Source: Mucilaginibacter paludis DSM 18603
GTDB lineage: Bacteria > Bacteroidota > Bacteroidia > Sphingobacteriales > Sphingobacteriaceae
Length of the DNA stretch: 64,000 nt
Assembly: GCF_000166195.2 (NCBI RefSeq)
Contig: NZ_CM001403.1
Coordinates: 4,730,432 to 4,794,431 of the forward strand
Direction: 5' to 3'
Within the stretch, counting starts at the first letter, position 1. Each line of letters starts with the position of its first letter. The notes beneath the pieces are model-generated. The model did no database searches. It saw only the letters and a program-made list of their open reading frames with translations, and was not told the DNA's origin. Below, in pieces: positions 9,199 through 16,537 of this stretch. Made by a program: the position numbers and the translations under genes.

Positions 9199-10962
9199 AT
9201 GGCCATTACACGGGTTTTTGATTTATTGCCGTATAATTTAGATAAGTTTCCGATGGCCGATATGCTGGCTTTTAAAGAGAACGGCACCTGGGCTAAATAT
9301 GCTACTCAAAATGTCACCGATACGGTTAACCTGGTGAGTTATGGTTTGCTTGCATTGGGAGTAATTAAGGAGGATAAGGTGGCTATCATGTCGCCAAACC
9401 GGCCTGAATGGAATTTTTGCGATTTTGGCATTATGCAGATCGGGGCTACGCAGGTGCCTATGTATCCAACCTTGAGCGATGCCGACATTGAGTTTATTTT
9501 AAAGGATGCCGGGGTAAAGGTGATCTTTGTTGCCGATAAAGAGATCTACTCCAAAATAAATAGCATTAAAGATAAGGTATCGCCCGACCTGGTTATCTAC
9601 ACTTACGAAAAGGTACCTGGCGCTAAGCATTGGAGCGAAGTATTGGAATTAGGTAAAGCCAATACCCAGCTGGATTTACAGCAATACCGGGACAATATTC
9701 AACCCGATGACCTGCTGACATTGATTTACACATCAGGCACCACCGGAACTCCGAAGGGTGTAATGCTGACGCATGGCAACCTGGTAAGTAACGTACTGGA
9801 ATCATCCAAGCTCTATCCTGCGGAAATAAAACGGGCATTAAGCTTTTTGCCGATGTCGCATATATTTGAGCGGATGGTAATCTATATGTATGTGTACCTG
9901 GGTATTTCCATCTACTACGCCCAAAGTATGGACACCATTGTTGCCGATATGCAGGAAGTGAAACCGCACTGCTTTACCACTGTACCACGCTTACTAGAGA
10001 AGGTTTACGATAGGATAGTAGCAAAAGGTGCTGAACTTACCGGCGTTAAGAAAACGATTTTTAACTGGTCGCTTCAACTGGGCCTGAAATATGAACTGGA
10101 TGAAAAAAATGGCTGGTTGTATGAGCTTAAGCTTAAAATTGCCCGCAAGCTGGTATTCAGCAAATGGAAGGAAGCTTTAGGTGGCGACATTATAGCCATT
10201 GTATCGGGAGGCGCGGCATTGCAGCCCCGGTTGGCCAGGGTATTTTGGGCGGCTGGAATTTTGGTGCTGGAAGGTTATGGCTTAACCGAAACTTCGCCGG
10301 TGATGGCGGTAAACTTCCCGGCTTCGGGTGGTACTAAATTTGGAACCGTAGGGCCTGTTTTGGAGGGTGTAAGCGTAAAGATTGCCGAAGATGGGGAGAT
10401 TTTGGTAAAAGGGCCAAACGTGATGAAGGGTTATTACAAGCGCGAGGATGCTACTAAAGAAGCCATTGACGTTGATGGTTATTTCCATACGGGTGATATT
10501 GGCGAGTTTGTGGATAACAGATACCTGCGCATAACAGATCGTAAAAAAGAGATATTTAAAACAGCTGGGGGTAAATACATTGCACCGCAAACGCTTGAGA
10601 ATAAGTTTAAAGAATCGCCTTTAATAGAGCAGATTATTGTTATTGGCGAGAACGAACGGTTCCCTGCCGCATTGATATTGCCTGCTTTTGACGCGCTGAA
10701 GGATTGGTGTGCTAAAAAAGGCATCCCTTATACCACAAGGGAAGAGGTGATAACCAACCAGCAGGTAATTGATAAATTTAAGCGTGAGATCGACCGCTAT
10801 AACGCCGGCTTCGGGCATTGGGAACAAGTGAAAAAGTTTGAACTGATAGCCGACGAATGGTCGATCAATACCGGTGAAATGACGCCCAAGTTGAGTTTAA
10901 AACGTAAGGTGATTTTAAAGAAATATGATAAATTAGTGCAGAAAATTTACCAAAGCGCGTAG
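9199..10962 (+). CDS. fadD: Long-chain fatty-acid--CoA ligase (AMP-forming)
   Basis: This 587-residue member of the ANL adenylate-forming superfamily activates long-chain fatty acids to acyl-CoA through an acyl-AMP. The ATP-binding loop YTSGTTGTPKG is at residues 177-187. The downstream core motif GYGLTETSP and the hinge segment with ITDRKKEIFKTAGGKYIAP are both present. The latter form, with its extended linker (VKGPNVMKGYYKREDATKEA), is typical of the long-chain acyl-CoA synthetase branch rather than acetyl-CoA synthetase. There is no signal peptide; it is probably cytoplasmic and peripheral to the membrane. It is followed 4 bases later by ggt, so the two are probably co-transcribed. Confidence 0.92.
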   Translation: MAITRVFDLLPYNLDKFPMADMLAFKENGTWAKYATQNVTDTVNLVSYGLLALGVIKEDKVAIMSPNRPEWNFCDFGIMQIGATQVPMYPTLSDADIEFILKDAGVKVIFVADKEIYSKINSIKDKVSPDLVIYTYEKVPGAKHWSEVLELGKANTQLDLQQYRDNIQPDDLLTLIYTSGTTGTPKGVMLTHGNLVSNVLESSKLYPAEIKRALSFLPMSHIFERMVIYMYVYLGISIYYAQSMDTIVADMQEVKPHCFTTVPRLLEKVYDRIVAKGAELTGVKKTIFNWSLQLGLKYELDEKNGWLYELKLKIARKLVFSKWKEALGGDIIAIVSGGAALQPRLARVFWAAGILVLEGYGLTETSPVMAVNFPASGGTKFGTVGPVLEGVSVKIAEDGEILVKGPNVMKGYYKREDATKEAIDVDGYFHTGDIGEFVDNRYLRITDRKKEIFKTAGGKYIAPQTLENKFKESPLIEQIIVIGENERFPAALILPAFDALKDWCAKKGIPYTTREEVITNQQVIDKFKREIDRYNAGFGHWEQVKKFELIADEWSINTGEMTPKLSLKRKVILKKYDKLVQKIYQSA

Positions 10963-10966
10963 TCTC

Positions 10967-12685
10967 ATGTTTAACATTCCTTATAGTAACTATAAATATG
11001 GTTTTATCCTGCTGTTAATAGCGGGATTTTTTTTGCCTGCCGGATGTGTGCAAGGGCGGTTAAGTAAGAATAATAGTGAGCAATACCACAATGGCATGGT
11101 GGTTTGCGCTTATCCGGATGCCGCATTGGTTGGCCTGAATATTTTAAAAAAGGGTGGCAATGCCGTTGATGCCGCCGTAGCTGTGCAGTTTGCATTGGCA
11201 GTAACTTATCCTGAGGCCGGTAATATCGGGGGTGGGGGCTTTATGGTTTACCGGTCGGCAAAGGGCGAAACCAATACGCTCGACTTTCGTGAGAAGGCGC
11301 CGCAGGCCGCAAGTACCAATATGTACCTGGATTCTGCCGGCAATGTAATTGCAGGCATGAGTTTGGCCACGCACCAGGCATCGGGCGTACCAGGATCTGT
11401 GGATGGTATGGTAGAAGCACATCGCAAATACGGGAAATTGAAATGGAGTGATTTGGTTGAACCGGCGATTAACCTGGCGCGCAACGGTTTTAAGCTTACC
11501 ACTGGTGCCGCAAGGGCGCTTAATTATGTTCGGGCCGACTTTGAAAGGTTAAATCCGGATAAAAATTATTTGATTAAGGAGGTGCCTTATAAAGAAGGCG
11601 ACATTTTGATCCAGGAGGATTTGGCTAAAACGCTGGAACAGATCAGGGATAAGGGCCGCTCCGGTTTTTATGATGGTGTGGTGGGAGACCAGATGCTTAA
11701 CGAAATGAAAGCAGGTAAGGGATTGATCAGCAAAGCCGACCTGCAAAATTATCATTCCGTTTGGCGTAAGCCTGTTATTGGTGATTATAAGGGTTACAAA
11801 ATTATCACCATGCCACCTCCATCAAGCGGAGGGATCGCTTTATTGCAGTTGCTAAAATCTGTTGAGGGTTACCCCTTAAAAAAATGGGGCTATCATCGCG
11901 ATTCAACCATCCAGCTGATGGTAGAGGCGGAACGCCGGGTGTATGCCGATCGATCCAAATATTTAGGAGACCCCGACTTTTATAAAGTGCCGGTAGATAG
12001 TTTGTTAAAATCAGCCTATATTACTTCCCGTCTTAAAAGCTTGAACTGGGCCATGGCTACGCCAAGTTCAGCTGTGGCGCCGGGCGCGTTTGCGGGGTAT
12101 GAGAGCGACCAGACTACACATTACTCTATTGTTGATCATGATGGCAACGCGGTATCGGTCACCACCACTTTAAACGGGGGCTTTGGCTCTAAAATATTTG
12201 TAAAAGGAGCCGGATTTTTACTGAATAACGAGATGGACGATTTTAGCGCCAAGCCAGGCGTACCTAATATGTTTGGTTTAATAGGTGGCAAAGCCAATTC
12301 CATTGAACCCGGCAAGCGGATGCTATCATCCATGACGCCAACCATCATCGAAAAAGACGGTAAGCTTTTTATGGTGGTAGGTACGCCGGGAGGCTCAACC
12401 ATTATCACCTCGGTTTTTCAGACTATCTTAAATGTGCTTGAGTTTAACCAGGATATGCAACAAGCCGTGGCTTCAAAACGGTTTCACCACCAATGGCTGC
12501 CCGATGAGGTATACAGTGAAAAAGACGCCATTGACAGTCTGACCCAAATTAAGCTGCAGCAAAAAGGATATAAAATAACAGAGGGAGGGAAAATAGGCCG
12601 CGTTGATGCCATTTTATTAACTCCCTGGGGATATTACGAAGGCGGAGCCGATCCGCGCGGGGATGATACGAAGCTGGGGTGGTAG
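10967..12685 (+). CDS. ggt: Gamma-glutamyltransferase (lipoprotein form)
   Basis: This 572-residue Ntn-hydrolase precursor splits glutathione and other gamma-glutamyl compounds after self-cleavage into two subunits. The expected cleavage and nucleophile residue is Thr383, the first Thr of TTHYSIVDHDGNAVSVTTTLN, which aligns with the E. coli autoprocessing site. The N-terminal region has a signal peptide with a lipobox-like FLPAGC, so the enzyme is probably a periplasmic lipoprotein. Substrate-binding segments such as NEMDDF and LSSMTPTI are present. It lies 4 bases after fadD on the same strand. The C-terminus (GYYEGGADPRGDDTKLGW) is complete. Confidence 0.94.
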   Translation: MFNIPYSNYKYGFILLLIAGFFLPAGCVQGRLSKNNSEQYHNGMVVCAYPDAALVGLNILKKGGNAVDAAVAVQFALAVTYPEAGNIGGGGFMVYRSAKGETNTLDFREKAPQAASTNMYLDSAGNVIAGMSLATHQASGVPGSVDGMVEAHRKYGKLKWSDLVEPAINLARNGFKLTTGAARALNYVRADFERLNPDKNYLIKEVPYKEGDILIQEDLAKTLEQIRDKGRSGFYDGVVGDQMLNEMKAGKGLISKADLQNYHSVWRKPVIGDYKGYKIITMPPPSSGGIALLQLLKSVEGYPLKKWGYHRDSTIQLMVEAERRVYADRSKYLGDPDFYKVPVDSLLKSAYITSRLKSLNWAMATPSSAVAPGAFAGYESDQTTHYSIVDHDGNAVSVTTTLNGGFGSKIFVKGAGFLLNNEMDDFSAKPGVPNMFGLIGGKANSIEPGKRMLSSMTPTIIEKDGKLFMVVGTPGGSTIITSVFQTILNVLEFNQDMQQAVASKRFHHQWLPDEVYSEKDAIDSLTQIKLQQKGYKITEGGKIGRVDAILLTPWGYYEGGADPRGDDTKLGW

Positions 12686-12740
12686 GGTGAGGCGATACAT
12701 AGAAATCTTGAGCATGGGCTTATACCAGAAGTAGAATTAT

Positions 12741-12775
12741 CACGCGTAAAAGATCTCTCCGTTGTCGGGATGACA
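12741..12775 (-). repeat. REP-like repeat, copy 1 (inverted relative to copy 2)
   Basis: Read on the minus strand this 35-base unit begins TGTCATCCCGAC and contains GGAGAGATCTT and CGCG. It matches the unit at 12876-12910 at about 28 of 35 positions, in opposite orientation. The pair sits in the untranslated gap after ggt. This is the kind of short dispersed palindromic sequence seen between genes in Sphingobacteriaceae; copy number elsewhere was not tested. Confidence 0.6.
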
Positions 12776-12875
12776 TAGTTGAGAGTACCGTCCTTTAAAA
12801 AAGCTATTGTTATTCTACTATTACGAATTTTTTCCTGTTAACCCGAATGTTTTTTTGAACGAATTTAACCTCCGT

Positions 12876-12910
12876 TGTCATCTCGACGGAGGAGAGATCT
12901 TCTTCGCGGG
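12876..12910 (+). repeat. REP-like repeat, copy 2
   Basis: This 35-base unit starts TGTCATCTCGACGG and carries GGAGAGATCTT and CGCG, inverted with respect to the copy at 12741-12775. It overlaps a local dyad CCTCCGT ... ACGGAGG, so the unit can form its own hairpin. The remaining sequence from 12686 to 12997 holds no convincing gene. Confidence 0.6.
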
Positions 12911-13002
12911 CTAAGCTATTGGTGTTTATATGTCCGTATAGCCCCTTGTTAACAAATGATGATATAATTACGCAAAAAAGGCCGCTCCTTTTGTGAAGTG
13001 AA

Positions 13003-13031
13003 CCCCAAAAGTTAGACAAAAACTTTTGGGG
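13003..13031 (+). terminator. Hairpin at the left end of the IS3 element
   Basis: CCCCAAAAGTT and AACTTTTGGGG form a perfect 11-bp stem with a 7-base loop, followed by a T-rich stretch just before orfA. The left inverted repeat forms one arm. It would stop or mask transcription and translation entering from outside, a common way for IS elements to avoid activation by neighbouring promoters. Confidence 0.6.
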
Positions 13032-13041
13032 TTTATTATTT

Positions 13042-13563
13042 ATGTCAAAGCACACATTTGAAGAGAAACTTGATGTAGTTTCTCAAGTAAGAAAGGGAAA
13101 GCCGATTCTACGGATATCCCGCGAACGCCATATCCGTGAAGGCATGATATTGGAATGGGTTCGGAAATATGATCTTTATGGCGAAAGTGGGCTGCTCAAA
13201 CAACCTAACGTCAAGCCCACGCCTGATTTCAAAGAAGAAGTTGTAAGGCTTGTCATAGAAAAAAAAGTACCTTTAAATCAGGTTGTTCTGGAATATAGAT
13301 TAAGCAAGACTGCTTTAGAGCGCTGGGTAAGATCAGTACGGGTTGAGGGATATGCAGTACTATACCAGCAAAAGAATCCTGGACGACCACCTAAATGCAT
13401 GGGAAGATCAAAGAAGCTTGAACCTGAAACAGAAGTAGAGAAGCTCCAGGCGGAAAATAGCCGTTTGCGGGCGGAGAACGCACTATTAAAAAAAGTCACG
13501 GCCTTAGTCAAGGAAAAAGAAGCCCGCGAACGCATGAGTGGGCAAAAGCCATCGAAGAACTAA
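13042..13563 (+). CDS. IS3-family transposase OrfA (double helix-turn-helix)
   Basis: This 173-residue protein has two N-terminal helix-turn-helix segments (around residues 5-50 and 55-105) that would bind the inverted repeats, and a C-terminal leucine-zipper-like coil (EVEKLQAENSRLRAENALLKKV), as in IS150-type OrfA. Near its end is an A7 run (13488-13494) followed by G. There a -1 slip would join it to the orfB frame and make the OrfAB transposase. Produced alone, OrfA usually acts as a repressor of the element. Confidence 0.92.
   Translation: MSKHTFEEKLDVVSQVRKGKPILRISRERHIREGMILEWVRKYDLYGESGLLKQPNVKPTPDFKEEVVRLVIEKKVPLNQVVLEYRLSKTALERWVRSVRVEGYAVLYQQKNPGRPPKCMGRSKKLEPETEVEKLQAENSRLRAENALLKKVTALVKEKEARERMSGQKPSKN
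13488..13495 (+). promoter_or_regulatory. Probable -1 programmed frameshift site (A7G) in the IS3 element
   Basis: In the orfA frame the ribosome reads tta aaa aaa gtc. A slip by one base on A-AAA-AAA enters the orfB frame at 13494. That frame is open from there through the ATG at 13590 and encodes sequence typical of the OrfB N-terminus (EWAKAIEELRPEHDVSILL). Confidence 0.75.
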
Positions 13564-13589
13564 GGCCCGAACATGATGTTTCAATTCTA

Positions 13590-14384
13590 TTGGATTGCAA
13601 ACAGATGGCTCGTTCTGTATTTTATTATCATCGCAAGCGCCTAAATGATGATAAATACAAGCATGAAAAAGAAGAGATCGCAAGTATATACCACTTGCAT
13701 AAAGGCAGATATGGTTATCGGCGGGTCACCGCCGAAATGAAGAACCGGGGTTATAGCATAAATCACAAGACTGTCCAAAAATTGATGGGAACATTAGGCC
13801 TAAAATGCAATATCAGGAAAGTAAGTTATCGCTCATACAAAGGTGAGGTTGGTAAAATTGCCCCTAATGTACTTGAAAGGGATTTTGAGGCAAATCTGCC
13901 TAATCAGAAATGGGCTACGGATGTCACTCAGATGAACATTAAAGGGGAGAAGATCTATTTATCTCCTATAATTGACATGTTCAACGGGGAAGTCATTTCT
14001 TATAGTATTTCAAAATCTCCAAATATGCAGATGATAGATGAAATGTTATATGAGGCTTTTGATAAAGTGAAAGATATAAGGGGACTTATTTTTCACTCTG
14101 ACCAAGGGTGGCAATATCAACATTATGGATATAGAAAGGCTTTGGAAAAACATGGAATTATTCAAAGCATGTCCAGAAAGGGAAACTGCTTGGATAATGC
14201 CTTGGCCGAAAGCTTCTTTGGGATCTTAAAGACAGAATTACTGTACAAACAGAGCTTTGAAACTGCGGAAGAATTTATAACTTCGTTAAAAGAATACATT
14301 CATTACTATAACAATGAAAGAATAAAAAACAGGTTAAATGGAAAGAGCCCGGTGGAATACCGAGCTCTCGTACAAAAAACTTAA
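13590..14384 (+). CDS. IS3-family transposase OrfB (DDE integrase core)
   Basis: The 264-residue part starting at the ATG at 13590 carries the catalytic triad: Asp in WATDVTQM, Asp in HSDQGWQYQ and, exactly 35 residues later, Glu in NALAESFFGILKTE. This is the D,D(35)E signature of the IS3 family. An HTH_21-like segment (IASIYHLHKGRYGYRRVTAEM) precedes it. The frame is open upstream to 13494, so the functional product is probably the OrfAB fusion made by frameshifting rather than OrfB alone. Confidence 0.93.
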   Translation: MDCKQMARSVFYYHRKRLNDDKYKHEKEEIASIYHLHKGRYGYRRVTAEMKNRGYSINHKTVQKLMGTLGLKCNIRKVSYRSYKGEVGKIAPNVLERDFEANLPNQKWATDVTQMNIKGEKIYLSPIIDMFNGEVISYSISKSPNMQMIDEMLYEAFDKVKDIRGLIFHSDQGWQYQHYGYRKALEKHGIIQSMSRKGNCLDNALAESFFGILKTELLYKQSFETAEEFITSLKEYIHYYNNERIKNRLNGKSPVEYRALVQKT

Positions 14385-14455
14385 TTTTGTAAACTGTCCA
14401 ACTTTTTGGGGTCACACCATTGGAACAGCCTTTTCTTACAATCTATTCAAAAAAA

Positions 14456-16339
14456 TTAAATCAAACTAACGCTTCTGTTCACAAATTCGGTTAGTTCGGG
14501 GCCGGTTAGCATGCCTTGCGAAAGCAGTGCTAAATCAAAAGCCTGTTTAGCTAATTGAGTTTGTTCTTCTTCACTTTCGGCTTGTGCTATACGGCTGATG
14601 AGTTTGTGGTTCCCGTTGATAGATACTTTATAGTTATCAGGCATCGAGCCATAGAAACTCATACCGCCGCCCATGGCTGCCATATCTTTCATGCGGCGCA
14701 TAAACTCGTCCATGGTTACAGTTACCGGTAACTCATCAGGGTTTAAGCTTTCAATCTCCACCTTAAAGTTGGCTTTGGCTACGGCTTTATCAAATATGGT
14801 TTTAATTTTGGCTGATTGCTCTTCGGTTAAAACATGGGCCGGAGCATCTTCCTTTTTAATCAGCTTATCAATTACATCGGCATCTACGCGTTTTACCGAA
14901 GTTTTTTCGAGCTTTTGCTCTAACTGTGCCACAAAGTGATTGTCGATGGGCGAATTCATCAGTAACACATCATAATCCTTTTTATTGGCCGATTGGATAA
15001 AAGTATCCTGTTTGGCCGGATCGTTGGTGTACAGATAAACAGTAGTACCGTCTTTATCAGTTTGGTTAGGCGTAACCTTGGCTTTGTATTCTTCTAAAGT
15101 AAAGAACTCTTGTTTAGTATTGGTCAGCAAGGCAAAGTCTTTGGCTTTATCGTAAAACTTGTCTTCGCTTATCATGCCGTATTTTACAAATAGGCCAATA
15201 TCGCTCCATTTCTCTTCGAACGATTTGCGGTCGCTTTTAAATAACTCGGCTAATTTGTCAGCAACCTTTTTGGTAATATAGTTGTTGATCTTCTTAACGT
15301 TGCCGTCAGCCTGTAAAAAGCTGCGGGAAACGTTTAACGGAATATCCGGCGAATCGATCACACCGTGAAGCAACATCAAAAATTCGGGAACAATATCTTT
15401 TACTTCATCGGTAATAAATACCTGGCGAGAGTAAAGCTTGATTTTGTTTTTCTGGATCTCAAAATCGTTCTTCACTTTCGGGAAGTACAATACCCCAGTC
15501 AGGTTGAACGGATAATCAACATTCAGGTGGATCCAGAATAAAGGATCTTCAGAGAAAGGATAAAGCTCTTTGTAAAAATCCAGGTAATCCTGGTCAATTA
15601 ATTCAGATGGAGCTTTGGTCCAGATTGGGTTGGTATTGTTGATGATGTTGTCAGTTTCAACCTCGGTATATTTAGGTTTACCTTCTTCGTCTTCACCATC
15701 CTGTTCGCGGTCGGTTTGAGTACCAAACTTAATAGGTACGGGTAAAAATTTGCAGTATTTATCAAGGATGCCTTGAATCCTGTTCTTATCTAAAAATTCT
15801 TCACCATCAGCATTAATATGCATAATGATGTCGGTACCCCTGGTGGTGCGGCTGCCTTCGGTAATTTCAAACTCGGTGCTGCCATCGCAAACCCAACGGG
15901 CAGGCTCGGCACCATCCTGGTAAGATAAAGTTTGAATTTCTACCTGGTCGGCCACCATAAAGGCGGAGTAAAATCCAAGGCCAAAACGGCCGATGATTTC
16001 ATTGGCATCTTTAGCGTCCTTGAATTTTTCCATGAACTCAGTAGCGCCCGAAAAAGCGATCTGGTTAATGTATTTTTTAATTTCTTCGGCAGTCATACCC
16101 AAGCCGTTGTCGGATATGGTAATGGTTTTTGCTGCTTCGTCAAAAGCAACTTCCACTTTTAGGTCGCCCAATTCGCCATTGTATTGGCCTAAAGAGGCTA
16201 AGCGTTTGATCTTTTGGGTAGCATCAACCGCGTTTGATACCAGCTCGCGCAGGAATATCTCATGATCAGAGTATAAAAACTTTTTGATAATGGGGAAAAT
16301 GTTCTCGGTATGTATCGAGATCGTTCCTTTTTCTTGCAT
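14456..16339 (-). CDS. htpG: Molecular chaperone HtpG (Hsp90)
   Basis: This 627-residue protein has the bacterial Hsp90 domain order and length (E. coli HtpG is 624). The N-terminal GHKL ATPase domain has RELVSNAVDA, DNGLGMT and GRFGLGFYSAFMVAD. The middle domain has the YPF...WIHLNVDYPFNLTGVLYFP and NVSRSFLQ segments, and a C-terminal dimerisation domain follows. It is a cytoplasmic, ATP-dependent folding chaperone. It is monocistronic, with the IS3 element just downstream of its stop (about 40 bases), and divergent from the PKD-repeat gene. Confidence 0.97.
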   Translation of the reverse strand: MQEKGTISIHTENIFPIIKKFLYSDHEIFLRELVSNAVDATQKIKRLASLGQYNGELGDLKVEVAFDEAAKTITISDNGLGMTAEEIKKYINQIAFSGATEFMEKFKDAKDANEIIGRFGLGFYSAFMVADQVEIQTLSYQDGAEPARWVCDGSTEFEITEGSRTTRGTDIIMHINADGEEFLDKNRIQGILDKYCKFLPVPIKFGTQTDREQDGEDEEGKPKYTEVETDNIINNTNPIWTKAPSELIDQDYLDFYKELYPFSEDPLFWIHLNVDYPFNLTGVLYFPKVKNDFEIQKNKIKLYSRQVFITDEVKDIVPEFLMLLHGVIDSPDIPLNVSRSFLQADGNVKKINNYITKKVADKLAELFKSDRKSFEEKWSDIGLFVKYGMISEDKFYDKAKDFALLTNTKQEFFTLEEYKAKVTPNQTDKDGTTVYLYTNDPAKQDTFIQSANKKDYDVLLMNSPIDNHFVAQLEQKLEKTSVKRVDADVIDKLIKKEDAPAHVLTEEQSAKIKTIFDKAVAKANFKVEIESLNPDELPVTVTMDEFMRRMKDMAAMGGGMSFYGSMPDNYKVSINGNHKLISRIAQAESEEEQTQLAKQAFDLALLSQGMLTGPELTEFVNRSVSLI

Positions 16340-16537
16340 AATCTATATCTATTTTGATTTTTAATTTTTGTACTGCAAAGCTATTAACAAGCCATGTTCC
16401 AAACCCGGGTATTTGTCAAATTGGCAGGTTGAAAAAGTGCAATTGTTTATATCAGCCCTTTCATGTGAATTTCATCTCGCCCCACGTAATTTGTATCACT
16501 ATTTGATTTTTACAGCTAATACCACCTTATCTAAAAG

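Larger units (their letters stand above)
12998..14415 (+). mobile_element. IS3-family (IS150-like) insertion sequence, complete
   Basis: Terminal inverted repeats of 21 bases lie at 12998-13018 and 14395-14415 (18 of 21 match; both contain a CCCCAAAA core followed by GTT and GACA). They enclose orfA and orfB in the usual -1 frame relation, with an intact DDE catalytic set. A 1.4-kb length fits the family. No convincing 3-5 bp target duplication can be read at the ends, so the outer boundary may be off by a few bases. The element lies between ggt and htpG and does not disrupt a recognisable gene. Confidence 0.88.

Noticed and set aside
12810..13055. 81-residue minus-strand frame spanning the IS3 left end
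   Set aside because: It crosses the IS boundary and a REP-like repeat, so it cannot be an ancestral gene.
12991..14420. Target-site duplication around the IS3 element
   Set aside because: Candidate 3-5 base repeats were tried at several plausible boundaries (gaa/acc, ttg/acc and similar) and none matched, so no duplication is claimed.
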